Shown: positions 1 to 7,648 of the stretch, piece after piece
Layout: every line of letters begins with the position of its first letter
How positions within the stretch are numbered: position 1 is the stretch's first letter
Assembly: GCF_025499515.1 (NCBI RefSeq)
Contig: NZ_JAMKFA010000005.1
Coordinates: 1-64,000 of the forward strand
Direction of reading: 5' to 3'
Length of the DNA stretch: 64,000 nt
From: Flavobacterium odoriferum
Lineage (GTDB): Bacteria > Bacteroidota > Bacteroidia > Flavobacteriales > Flavobacteriaceae
Notes under the pieces: generated by a model
What the model saw: the letters and a program-made list of their open reading frames with translations, nothing else
Database searches by the model: none
Told to the model about the DNA's origin: nothing
Position numbers and translations under genes: made by a program

Positions 1-1844
1 GTTTGTCCTGAACAAATTGTATTGGCTGAAATGGTTGACGTTGGAGATGGCGGTGAACAATCTATAATAACACAATCAAAACTTGTAATTGCAGGACAAG
101 ACAATGTAAAATCCTCTACTCTTACCCAAATTGTTGTTACTGGATTTGTAGCTATAAACGCAGGTGAAATCTGAGGAGCACCTGCTTCTGCATCTAACTG
201 AGTAGCAAAGAAATAAACATCGTAATCAGCTGGGTTTAAAGCTCCTAATATTTCTGGGATCTCGTCATTTAAGTTGAATACATTACTACAACTCTCTAAA
301 TCATCTGGTGTTAAATTAATTGCTGGAGCATCTAAGAAGTCAATACATTTTGAAGCGGTTGCTGAACAATTAAAATCATTAGAAACTATAACTGTATAAC
401 AAACTGTCCCAGAAGTTGGAGATTCAACAGTTGCTGTTGTACCCGAAGTTCCAGTTATTGTTGGATCTGCTACCCAAGTAACAGAAGTAATTGCTGGTGT
501 AAAACTTAAACTAGTAGGTGTTAATGATGGTGCAAAATTAATCGACCAACTAAAAATATATCCATTATCTATAGCATCCTCATCTGAAACTCTGATTGTC
601 CATATTCCATTTAAAGGACTTCCTAATAAAGGAGCAAAACCTCCACTTGGCAAATATGTTCCTGCTTGTTTTGTTAGATTACCATCTGTAGCTATCGTGG
701 TTGGCCCTGCAACTAAAGTGGTTGTACCTGATGCAGAGAAACAATAGTTAAATCCAACACCAGGAATAGTTGAACCATCATCATTAGCATCTCCTAAATA
801 GGTACCACCACCACCTGGATATGCTTTTAATTCAGCAACCTGTCCTGACGGGCTTATAATTTCAATACGCAAATCTCCCAAAAAAGAATGCTCCATATTA
901 AGACAAATACTTTGTATTTGATTTACATTAGTTAATGTAGTGGTAGAATCAAAACAATCAACAACAACAGAAGTTTCATAAGAAACACCATCTCCATCCG
1001 GTAAATATGTAGTTCCACTCACAGGTGGCGCACAATTGTAATCATAAGTTTGTGTAGATACAATTGCCTGTAAATCAAGAGGCGTATTTATACATTGTTC
1101 ATCTGAATCAGAATAAATAGATACACTTGGTGGATCAGCGACTTGAACAACTTGATTAATAAAGTTTGAATTAATACATTCCGAAGGGTCTCTAACTACA
1201 ACATTAACTCGATAAACTCCAGCCGTTGGAAATGTATGTGTAACCGATTGCCCTACAGCTGTTGAACCATCATCAAAATTCCAAGTGTAGGTTGCTCCCG
1301 TTCCACTAGTTGAAAAAGTAGCCGCTCCATTAAATGTGATGGATTGCCCAGCGCAAATTTTAATAATACCATCTGCCGCAGGCGCTGGTGTTGAACTTGC
1401 GAGACTTGCTATAATAGTTTGACAAGGTGTTACGCAACTAATATTTGCACTCCAACCAGAAGCTGTATTTACTGTATCTGATGTAAAAACAAAAGTTAAA
1501 CAACCCGAGGTATTTGCTGCGGTTGGTTGCAAAGTTAATGGTAAATCAGTTCCTGTATATGTTTGCAATAACGGTGCAGTAGTAGAATTACCATCATAAA
1601 CATATAAAAAATCTGCATTGTTTTCTAAATTAAATTGTGTAAAAACAAATCTAATTATACTTCCTGGTGTAGAAGGACAAAAAGTTTTTGTAAAATTTTG
1701 TGAGTTACTATAATTACCCGTACCACCAGAATCTAAAAAAGTACCTGTACATGTGTTTACAGGTGCATTAGACATATTATAGGTTTGTGCCGATAATCCA
1801 AGTGAAAATAGAACAAAGAAAAGTAAAATGTATTTTTTCATCAT
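1..1844 (-). CDS. Secreted multidomain adhesin-like protein (C-terminal part missing)
   Basis: Open reading frame from ATG at 1844 that continues past the left edge; about 614 residues are visible with no stop. The N-terminus is a signal peptide (MMKKYILLFF...LSAQ). Residues about 25-140 look like a CUB domain (paired cysteines, FLYVYDG motif). A PKD domain follows (YTWNFDDGSTAVGQ). Around residues 290-480 is a proprotein-convertase P domain (LRIEIISPSGQ, and GIWTIRVSDEDAIDNGY near its end). More Ig/PKD-like modules ending in CSGQ lead to the edge. This architecture is typical of Bacteroidetes proteins exported by the type IX system, whose sorting domain would lie beyond the window; that part is inferred. 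It starts 7 bp after the stop of the small secreted protein upstream, so the two are probably co-transcribed. Function is likely surface adhesion or macromolecule binding. Confidence 0.85.
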   Translation of the reverse strand, partial: MMKKYILLFFVLFSLGLSAQTYNMSNAPVNTCTGTFLDSGGTGNYSNSQNFTKTFCPSTPGSIIRFVFTQFNLENNADFLYVYDGNSTTAPLLQTYTGTDLPLTLQPTAANTSGCLTFVFTSDTVNTASGWSANISCVTPCQTIIASLASSTPAPAADGIIKICAGQSITFNGAATFSTSGTGATYTWNFDDGSTAVGQSVTHTFPTAGVYRVNVVVRDPSECINSNFINQVVQVADPPSVSIYSDSDEQCINTPLDLQAIVSTQTYDYNCAPPVSGTTYLPDGDGVSYETSVVVDCFDSTTTLTNVNQIQSICLNMEHSFLGDLRIEIISPSGQVAELKAYPGGGGTYLGDANDDGSTIPGVGFNYCFSASGTTTLVAGPTTIATDGNLTKQAGTYLPSGGFAPLLGSPLNGIWTIRVSDEDAIDNGYIFSWSINFAPSLTPTSLSFTPAITSVTWVADPTITGTSGTTATVESPTSGTVCYTVIVSNDFNCSATASKCIDFLDAPAINLTPDDLESCSNVFNLNDEIPEILGALNPADYDVYFFATQLDAEAGAPQISPAFIATNPVTTIWVRVEDFTLSCPAITSFDCVIIDCSPPSPTSTISANTICSGQ

Positions 1845-1850
1845 GAGTTC

Positions 1851-2252
1851 TTAAGATTTAGGATTAATAATAATTAACCAATCTGTATTGTCAATTCTGT
1901 ACACCTTAGTGTGTGGTGAGAAGAAATTCAAATCATATTTCAATATATTAAAACTACTTTGGTCAAAATTTGTATCTCTTGTAATTTCACCATTATATTT
2001 ATTAAACAATGGCTGTTGAGAAAGTTTTGGGAATTTTTCACTTTGGTCTAATGCAACATTACTAAATAATACTCTTTCTCTTAAAAGTATTAGTAAGTTT
2101 TTATAGTGTTGACTGTCTTTAGTAATATTAGTACCAAAAACTTCTCCAATAAATTGTTGTTCTAAATCTGGGTTTGATTTAGCGGTGGTCTGGGAATATG
2201 CAGTGTTAAACAATAAAATCGATAACACAACAATTAATTTTTTAAATTTCAT
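1851..2252 (-). CDS. Small secreted protein of unknown function
   Basis: 133 residues with a clear N-terminal signal peptide (MKFKKLIVVLSILLFNTAYSQ). The mature part is hydrophilic and has no motif I recognise. The C-terminal stretch NTDWLIIINPKS is compact and may be a beta strand. It directly precedes the adhesin-like gene on the same strand (7 bp gap), so it may be a partner or simply an operon leader. No function can be assigned. Confidence 0.7.
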   Translation of the reverse strand: MKFKKLIVVLSILLFNTAYSQTTAKSNPDLEQQFIGEVFGTNITKDSQHYKNLLILLRERVLFSNVALDQSEKFPKLSQQPLFNKYNGEITRDTNFDQSSFNILKYDLNFFSPHTKVYRIDNTDWLIIINPKS

Positions 2253-2328
2253 AGTTTTTAATCATAGTTGTTAAAGCAAATTTAACAAAAATTTAAACTT
2301 GACAATTATTTTTCTAATAATTAACATA

Positions 2329-2363
2329 TTGAAATTATTTTTAAAGTTTATTATTTATCTTTG
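2329..2363 (+). promoter_or_regulatory. Predicted Bacteroidetes-type promoter of folE
   Basis: TATCTTTG at 2356-2363 fits the TAnnTTTG -7 box of the Bacteroidetes primary sigma factor. A TTG at 2329-2331 is a possible -33 element, with a spacer of 24 nt, slightly long. The box lies 38 bp before the folE ATG. Confidence 0.5.
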
Positions 2364-2401
2364 CAACCAATTAAAAATTGCTAAAAAACTAATTAATACC
2401 A

Positions 2402-3073
2402 ATGATACAAAACGAGGATTTTCAGGACGAAATGGGAAATAATCATATTGCAACAAGCGCTCAAACACCCATGCGTGATGATGCATTTGCTATTTCTGAT
2501 GATGAAAAAATTGAATTGATAAAAAAAGACGTTGAAAATATACTAAACACGCTTGGATTAGATTTGACCGATGATAGTTTAAAAGGCACTCCTAATCGTG
2601 TGGCAAAAATGTTTGTAAAAGAAATTTTTGGTGGACTAAATCCTGTAAAAAAACCAAGTTCTTCTACATTTGACAATAAATATAAGTATAATGAAATGCT
2701 TGTAGAAAAAAACATTGTGGTTTATTCTACTTGCGAACATCATTTATTACCAATTGTGGGTCGTGCTCACGTAGCCTATATTTCAAACGGAACTGTAGTT
2801 GGTTTATCTAAAATGAATCGAATAGTTGATTATTTTGCTAAAAGACCTCAAGTTCAAGAACGTTTAACGATTCAAGTTGTACAAGAATTACAAAAAGTAT
2901 TAGGAACTGATGACGTTGCTTGTGTAATTGATGCGAAACACTTGTGCGTAAACTCTAGAGGTATTCGTGATATTGAAAGTAGCACAGTAACTGCTGAATT
3001 TGGCGGAAAATTCAAAGAAGAGAAAGTTCGAAGAGAGTTTTTGGATTATATTAAGTTAGATACGCAGTTTTAA
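2402..3073 (+). CDS. folE: GTP cyclohydrolase I
   Basis: 223 residues, normal for the family. It converts GTP to 7,8-dihydroneopterin triphosphate, the first step of tetrahydrofolate/pterin synthesis, in the cytoplasm. The zinc-site motif CEHH lies at residues 111-114 and the second zinc cysteine, C182, in KHLCVNSRG; these match the zinc ligands known for the family (Cys, His, Cys). The conserved STCEHHLLP and RPQVQERLT segments are present. The first about 35 residues are a variable extension. It has its own promoter and is divergent from the secreted-protein pair to its left. A degenerate heptamer array begins right after its stop codon. Confidence 0.96.
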   Translation: MIQNEDFQDEMGNNHIATSAQTPMRDDAFAISDDEKIELIKKDVENILNTLGLDLTDDSLKGTPNRVAKMFVKEIFGGLNPVKKPSSSTFDNKYKYNEMLVEKNIVVYSTCEHHLLPIVGRAHVAYISNGTVVGLSKMNRIVDYFAKRPQVQERLTIQVVQELQKVLGTDDVACVIDAKHLCVNSRGIRDIESSTVTAEFGGKFKEEKVRREFLDYIKLDTQF

Positions 3074-3101
3074 GTTGGAAGTTGAGTGACGGAAGATGGA
3101 A
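3074..3101. repeat. Degenerate heptamer array (4 x 7 bp) after folE
   Basis: Four consecutive 7-bp units, GTTGGAA, GTTGAGT, GACGGAA and GATGGAA, start at the first base after the folE stop codon. One of at least seven such arrays in the window. Confidence 0.55.
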
Positions 3102-3177
3102 GTTTTGGCTAAATTTTGTTTAGCGGTTGACTATGGTTAGAAGATTCCTTACAAGCTCAGAATGACAAAATCAAAAA

Positions 3178-3205
3178 ACTTGAAACTTGAAACCTAAAAC
3201 TAAAA
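3178..3205. repeat. Degenerate heptamer array (4 x 7 bp) before the cysS leader element
   Basis: Units ACTTGAA, ACTTGAA, ACCTAAA and ACTAAAA, ending just before the structured element at 3208. The stretch 3102-3177 holds only AT-rich sequence, plus one copy of a short intergenic repeat near 3143-3166 (..CTCAGAATGACA). Confidence 0.55.
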
Positions 3206-3207
3206 AA

Positions 3208-3350
3208 TAGCCCTGATAGTAATGAAAAGCCCACAGCAATAAAAATGTAGTTTTTGTTGTTTTAAAAATGCGACCTAAGAAGCACTTTTTAAAACGTAGA
3301 AAAACAAGTTTTTATGCGAGGACTTGTAATGAATAGCAGGAATAGCTTCA
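3208..3350 (+). ncRNA. Structured intergenic element, copy A (flavo-1-like), in the cysS leader
   Basis: The closing stem is CCTG (3212-3215) with CAGG (3337-3340). It is flanked inside by an internal loop, GATAGTAATG (3215-3224) against TAATGAATAGC (3327-3337). A central hairpin pairs GTTTTAAAAATGC (3259-3271) with GCACTTTTTAAAAC (3282-3295) around a GACCTAAGAA loop. Copies at 10668-10815 and 60645-60703 share the internal loop, with compensatory changes in the closing stem. The layout resembles what I recall of the flavo-1 RNA family from Flavobacteria, but I could not search. It ends about 14 bp before the cysS ATG, so it would be part of the cysS 5' leader if transcribed. Confidence 0.6.
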
Positions 3351-3364
3351 AAAAAATATCAATA

Positions 3365-4852
3365 ATGGAATTATATAAAAATCAATCGTTGCAAATATAC
3401 AATACGCTTTCGGGCGAAAAATCGACCTTTACTCCTATTCATGATGGAAACATTGGTATGTATGTTTGTGGACCAACGGTTTACAGTAATGTACACTTGG
3501 GCAACGTACGTACTTTTATGAGTTTTGACGTGATTTTTAGATATTTATTACATTTAGGTTACAAAGTAAGATATGTTAGAAACATTACAGATGCCGGACA
3601 TTTAACCGATGATGGCGATGTGGATAACGATCGTTTTGTGAAACAATCGCGCTTGGAAAAATTAGAACCTATGGAAATTGTACAGAAATATTCTGTTGAT
3701 TTTCATAAAGTATTAGATACATTCAATTTTCTTCCACCAACGATTGAGCCTACAGCAACCGGACATATTTTAGAGCAAATTGAGTTAACTCAAAAATTAA
3801 TTGATACCGGATTTGCATACGAAAGCAATGGTTCGGTTTATTTTGATGTGTTTGCTTACAATGAAAAAGGCTTGAATTATGGCGAATTGAGCAATAGAAA
3901 TATTGACGAATTATTTGCCAATACCAGAGATTTAGACGGACAAAGCGAGAAGAAAAACCCGCAAGATTTTGCACTTTGGAAAAAAGCTTCTCCAGCTCAT
4001 ATCATGCGATGGAATTCACCTTGGGGCGAGGGTTTTCCTGGTTGGCATTTAGAATGTACAGCTATGAGTACGAAATACTTAGGCGAAACATTTGATATTC
4101 ACGGTGGTGGAATGGATTTAAAATTCCCGCATCATGAGTGTGAAGTGGCACAAGGAAAAGCGTGCAACGGTCATTCTCCAGTAAATTATTGGATGCACAC
4201 CAATATGCTTACCATGAATGGATTGCGTATGAGTAAATCGACTGGAAACTATATTCTTCCAATGGAATTGGTGACAGGTGAAAACAACTTTTTTGAAAAA
4301 CCATTTGAGCCTAATATCGTTCGTTTTTGTTTTTTACAAGCACATTATCGAAGTGTTTTAGATATTTCTAACGATGCGATGGTTGCCAGCGAGAAAGGAT
4401 ATAACCGTTTGATGGAATCATACAAATTACTTCCTATGTTAAAAGCAAGCAACACTTCTTCTTTAGATATTGCTTCTTGGAAACAAAGTTGTTATAATGC
4501 CATGAACGACGATTTTAATACGCCTATTTTAATAGCTCAATTATTTGAAGGTGCTCGATATATCAATTTAGTAAATGACGGAACAGCAACTTTAACCACA
4601 GATGATATTAAACTTTTAGAAACTACACTTTCTAATTTCTTATTTGATGTGTTAGGAATGAATAATACTGCTTCTGGCGGCACTTCAAATACTACAGAAA
4701 AATTAAAAGGAGTTGTGGAACTATTAATTGAAATGCGAAAACAAGCAAGAGCTAATAGAGATTTTGCTCTTTCTGATCAAATTCGTGACCAATTATTAAC
4801 ACTAGGTATTCAATTAAAAGATGGAAAAGAAGGAACTACATTTTCGGTGTAA
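3365..4852 (+). CDS. cysS: Cysteinyl-tRNA synthetase
   Basis: 495 residues from the ATG at 3365. It attaches cysteine to tRNA-Cys (class I synthetase, cytoplasm). Visible signatures are CGPTVY with zinc ligand C35, the HIGH-type motif HLGN at 44-47, a second zinc ligand C231 in LECTAMS, HHECE, and the KMSKS-type loop RMSKS at 288-292. The frame stays open upstream to 3314, but those 17 residues come from the structured element and lack family similarity, so the start MELYKNQS is preferred. No promoter was found between the element and the ATG, so the transcript probably includes the element. Confidence 0.96.
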   Translation: MELYKNQSLQIYNTLSGEKSTFTPIHDGNIGMYVCGPTVYSNVHLGNVRTFMSFDVIFRYLLHLGYKVRYVRNITDAGHLTDDGDVDNDRFVKQSRLEKLEPMEIVQKYSVDFHKVLDTFNFLPPTIEPTATGHILEQIELTQKLIDTGFAYESNGSVYFDVFAYNEKGLNYGELSNRNIDELFANTRDLDGQSEKKNPQDFALWKKASPAHIMRWNSPWGEGFPGWHLECTAMSTKYLGETFDIHGGGMDLKFPHHECEVAQGKACNGHSPVNYWMHTNMLTMNGLRMSKSTGNYILPMELVTGENNFFEKPFEPNIVRFCFLQAHYRSVLDISNDAMVASEKGYNRLMESYKLLPMLKASNTSSLDIASWKQSCYNAMNDDFNTPILIAQLFEGARYINLVNDGTATLTTDDIKLLETTLSNFLFDVLGMNNTASGGTSNTTEKLKGVVELLIEMRKQARANRDFALSDQIRDQLLTLGIQLKDGKEGTTFSV

Positions 4853-4872
4853 TTGTTTCATCATTATAATTA

Positions 4873-4908
4873 AAAAAAAGCACAACTATTTTAGTTGTGC
4901 TTTTTTTA
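4873..4908. terminator. Bidirectional intrinsic terminator after cysS
   Basis: Stem GCACAACTA / TAGTTGTGC with a TTT-type loop, A8 on the left and T8 on the right. It serves cysS on the plus strand and can also act on the minus strand. Confidence 0.85.
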
Positions 4909-4914
4909 TACAAA

Positions 4915-4946
4915 AGAAATAGAGCCACCTTATTAAGATAGCTCTA
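4915..4946 (-). terminator. Probable terminator of the barrel-protein gene
   Basis: Inverted repeat TAGAGC (4920-4925) / GCTCTA (4941-4946) with an inner CTT/AAG stem. On the minus strand it is followed by TTTCTTTT. It lies 37 bp past the stop of the barrel-protein gene. Confidence 0.55.
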
Positions 4947-4982
4947 CTTACTATTTAAACTAACCAATACTCTAACAAAATG

Positions 4983-5591
4983 CTAGAATAAGAATTTTAC
5001 ACCAACTCTTAATCCACCAACACTTCTTGTTCCAGGATTTAAATCAAATGGGTTAGCGTTAAAGCTAAAGCTATTAGTGCTGTCACCTGAATCTGGTTTT
5101 AATGTAGTAGAAGTCATGTTCACTAATGAAAATGAAGTTTCAACAGTCATCCAGCTGTTTACAACATAATCAAAACCTGGAGCAATGTCTACACCAATAG
5201 AAGTTGTTTTGTCATCTGTGATTTTATCTTTTCCAAATGTCATTGGTAAAGAAGCTTGACCAAACATAAAGAATTTACCACCTAATCCCCAGTATTTTCT
5301 AACTAAAGGTTGAACGATAAAAGTGTTTGACTCAGCAATAGTAAGTGAACCTGCATCAGTAGTTGAGTTAATTACACCAATTCCTAAACCTATAGTTGTA
5401 GTTGGAGCAATAAAATAACCTGCAATTGGAACAATTGTATTTGATTTTGTTTCACTTGCACCATTATCAGTTGTAGAAAATGATACTTGACCAGCAACCC
5501 ACCAAGTTCCTTCTAAACCTTTTTTCTCTTCTTGTGCGTTTGCGTTAAAACCTAATAATGCAATACCTGCTAATAATAATAATTTTTTCAT
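4983..5591 (-). CDS. Outer-membrane beta-barrel protein
   Basis: 202 residues from the ATG at 5591, which begins a textbook signal peptide (MKKLLLLAGIALLGFNANAQ). An upstream in-frame start at 5633 would place 14 odd residues ahead of the signal peptide and is rejected. The mature part alternates polar and hydrophobic residues in short strands separated by Gly/Asn-rich turns, and ends in GGLRVGVKFLF, a terminal aromatic strand typical of OmpW/OmpA-type eight-stranded barrels. It is a single gene with its own promoter and terminator. The ligand is unknown; an abundant porin-like or structural envelope protein is plausible. Confidence 0.8.
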   Translation of the reverse strand: MKKLLLLAGIALLGFNANAQEEKKGLEGTWWVAGQVSFSTTDNGASETKSNTIVPIAGYFIAPTTTIGLGIGVINSTTDAGSLTIAESNTFIVQPLVRKYWGLGGKFFMFGQASLPMTFGKDKITDDKTTSIGVDIAPGFDYVVNSWMTVETSFSLVNMTSTTLKPDSGDSTNSFSFNANPFDLNPGTRSVGGLRVGVKFLF

Positions 5592-5618
5592 TTTATGTTT
5601 TAGTTTAAAATTATGAGA

Positions 5619-5626
5619 CAAATTTA
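5619..5626 (-). promoter_or_regulatory. Predicted -7 box for the barrel-protein gene
   Basis: TAAATTTG on the minus strand, 28 bp before the ATG at 5591. No convincing -33 TTG lies at the expected distance. Confidence 0.4.
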
Positions 5627-5741
5627 TTGTCAAGAATTGTTAAAAAAACTGATATAAATCATAGTTTGAATTTTTTTTTCGTTGTAAAATTTCGACTTAA
5701 AAAATATAAAATAGTACTTTTACAACTTAATAAATCGCTAT

Positions 5742-5999
5742 ATGTGCAATAATCATAGTCCTCTGAAATTTAGTGGATTAAAAAATATATTAATTCTTCC
5801 TTTTATCTTATTGGTGCGATTTTATCAAGCAGCAATCTCACCTTTTACTCCTGCAACTTGTAGATTTGAACCGACATGCTCAAGCTACACTATTCAAGCA
5901 TTAGAAAAATACGGATTATTTAAAGGCGGTTGGTTAGCTATAAAAAGAATTCTCAGTTGTCATCCTTGGGGAAAAAGCGGCTATGACCCAGTTCCTTGA
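5742..5999 (+). CDS. yidD: Membrane protein insertion efficiency factor YidD
   Basis: 85 residues, the normal size. It is a small membrane-associated protein that helps YidC insert inner-membrane proteins. The hallmark segment is complete: [17 protein letters not shown], then EPTCSSY, then the [13 protein letters not shown] ending. It is usually found near yidC/rnpA, but here it sits alone 124 bp upstream of lgt, another membrane-biogenesis gene. The first 15 residues are variable, so the exact start is slightly uncertain. Confidence 0.93.
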   Translation: MCNNHSPLKFSGLKNILILPFILLVRFYQAAISPFTPATCRFEPTCSSYTIQALEKYGLFKGGWLAIKRILSCHPWGKSGYDPVP

Positions 6000-6123
6000 A
6001 AATTTAAAAGTTAAAAAATAGAATTTTGAGCTTGATTTTTGCTCTTGAAAATATCTTATTAGAATTTTAACAAGAAACACAATATTATTATTTATTTTTA
6101 CACTTTAATCAGAAAATACAGTT

Positions 6124-7074
6124 ATGATTTACGCATTAAATATGGTTTGGAATCCTGCTGAAGGAATAGATTTAGGTTTTTTTATGTTACGTTTTTATAG
6201 TCTTTCTTGGGTTTTGGCCTTTGGATTAGGTTGGTACGTAATGAAACCAATTTTTGTTAGAGAAAACGAATCTGTTGAATCATTAGATAAGTTATTTGTG
6301 TACACCTTAGTAGCTACAATGTTAGGAGCAAGATTAGGACACGTAATTTTCTATCAATCTGAATTATTCTATCAAGACCCATTAAGTATATTATTACCAA
6401 TTAGTACAAAACCTACGCTACATTTCACTGGTTTTGCAGGATTAGCTAGTCATGGTGCTGCTATAGGAATCATAATTACAATGTTTTATATACAAAGACG
6501 TGTAATTAAACGTTCGTTTCTATGGATTTTAGACCGAATTGTAATTCCAGTTTCTCTTGGAGCTATATTTATTCGTCTAGGAAATTTTATGAATTCTGAA
6601 ATTATCGGAAAACCAACATCTGCTGATAGCTTTTTAGCAATGAAGTTCATCAGAGGAGAAGAATATCAAGGGCCATTGGGAGAACCTGCAATAATAGCTC
6701 AAACTAACCTTCAAGATGCGCAGCAAGCTTTTACTGCAATTGCAACAGATCCAAAATATAAAACAATATTAGATGCATTTCCATATAGATATCCGGCGCA
6801 ATTATATGAAGCAATTTGTTATGTTTTTGTCTTTGCAATTTTGATGTTTTTATATTGGAAAACCGAAGCAAGAAACAAAGCAGGTTATTTATTTGGTTTG
6901 TTTTTAATTTTACTTTGGTCAATTAGATTTGTTGTAGAGTTTTTCAAAGACAGCCAAGGAGGTTTTGAAAAATATCCAATATTTAATGCTTTATCAACTG
7001 GACAATGGTTGAGTATTCCATTTGTTATTATTGGATTTTACTTTGTATTTAAAGCAAAAGAAGTTAAACAATAG
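6124..7074 (+). CDS. lgt: Prolipoprotein diacylglyceryl transferase
   Basis: 316 residues and multi-pass. It transfers diacylglycerol from phosphatidylglycerol to the lipobox cysteine of prolipoproteins in the inner membrane. Family landmarks are the N-terminal RFYSLSWVLAF helix, the ARLGHVIFY segment, GFAGLASHGAAIG, the signature region RLGNFMNSEIIGKPT with the conserved Arg and Asn, and YPAQLYEA. A loop of about 45 residues after the GKPT motif (DSFLAMKFIRGEEYQGP...) is longer than in proteobacterial enzymes. A lipoprotein gene lies immediately downstream on the other strand. Confidence 0.96.
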   Translation: MIYALNMVWNPAEGIDLGFFMLRFYSLSWVLAFGLGWYVMKPIFVRENESVESLDKLFVYTLVATMLGARLGHVIFYQSELFYQDPLSILLPISTKPTLHFTGFAGLASHGAAIGIIITMFYIQRRVIKRSFLWILDRIVIPVSLGAIFIRLGNFMNSEIIGKPTSADSFLAMKFIRGEEYQGPLGEPAIIAQTNLQDAQQAFTAIATDPKYKTILDAFPYRYPAQLYEAICYVFVFAILMFLYWKTEARNKAGYLFGLFLILLWSIRFVVEFFKDSQGGFEKYPIFNALSTGQWLSIPFVIIGFYFVFKAKEVKQ

Positions 7075-7112
7075 AAAAAAAGCGGTTAAGTAATTCTAAC
7101 CGTTTTTTTTTA
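7073..7112. terminator. Bidirectional terminator between lgt and the lipoprotein gene
   Basis: Stem AGCGGTTA / TAACCGTT around an AGTAATTC-type loop, with A7 and T9 flanks. It lies between two convergent genes and touches the stop codon of the minus-strand gene. Confidence 0.85.
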
Positions 7113-7571
7113 TTTTCTCTTTTCAACTACTATACCAACACCTAGAATATTTGGCAAATAAGGACCTGTAAATTTGCTTTTAACAGCAACTTTATATTTT
7201 CCATTTTCAAGTGTTTCAAACGTTTTTATAGTTTGAAAGACATCGCAAATATCTCCAGTACAATCACCAATATCTTTTCCGTATTCATCAATTAACTTAA
7301 CATTTATCGGCAATAATTCTGATTCTCCATCTGGAGCAGTAATTACAACTTCTAAAGGCACTTCTTTAAATTGAAACCCGCTAATATGACCAAGATGTAG
7401 TTTTAAGTCACAAGCTTCTTCAGATTGCTTGTTTTCAAAATCAAATACTCTATAATCATTTTCTTCCCAACGATTATTCTCAAAATTGGAATCAAAATCA
7501 TCATATATTTTATTTTCATTACATGATAAGAAAATAAACATAAGAGCAACCAAAAGAAATTTAATATGCAT
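7110..7571 (-). CDS. Predicted lipoprotein of unknown function
   Basis: 153 residues with a type II signal peptide whose lipobox is FLSC (Cys about residue 17). The mature part holds a few beta-strand-like segments and three further cysteines (EACDLK, GDCTGDICD). The spacing of the lipobox, an early DDFDSNF segment and a later GxDIGDC segment recalls GldH-type gliding lipoproteins, but similarity is too weak for that name and the neighbours do not support it. It sits between lgt and secDF, both needed for lipoprotein export, which may be coincidence. Confidence 0.75.
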   Translation of the reverse strand: MHIKFLLVALMFIFLSCNENKIYDDFDSNFENNRWEENDYRVFDFENKQSEEACDLKLHLGHISGFQFKEVPLEVVITAPDGESELLPINVKLIDEYGKDIGDCTGDICDVFQTIKTFETLENGKYKVAVKSKFTGPYLPNILGVGIVVEKRK

Positions 7572-7597
7572 AATTTATTTTTAGAATTATAAATATA

Positions 7598-7631
7598 AAA
7601 AAAGTCCTGATATAAAATCAGGACTTTTTAA
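7598..7631. terminator. Terminator after secDF
   Basis: Perfect stem GTCCTGAT / ATCAGGAC with a five-base loop, flanked by A7 and T5. It lies 18 bp past the secDF stop on the minus strand. Confidence 0.85.
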
Positions 7632-7648
7632 TAATATATAAAACTTAA

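Noticed and set aside
3314..3364. Extended N-terminus of cysS starting at 3314
   Set aside because: Those 17 codons come from the structured element; the family's usual N-terminus begins at the ATG at 3365.
7110..7571. Lipoprotein considered as gliding protein GldH
   Set aside because: Only general layout agrees; conserved GldH residues cannot be confirmed by eye and no gld gene is nearby.
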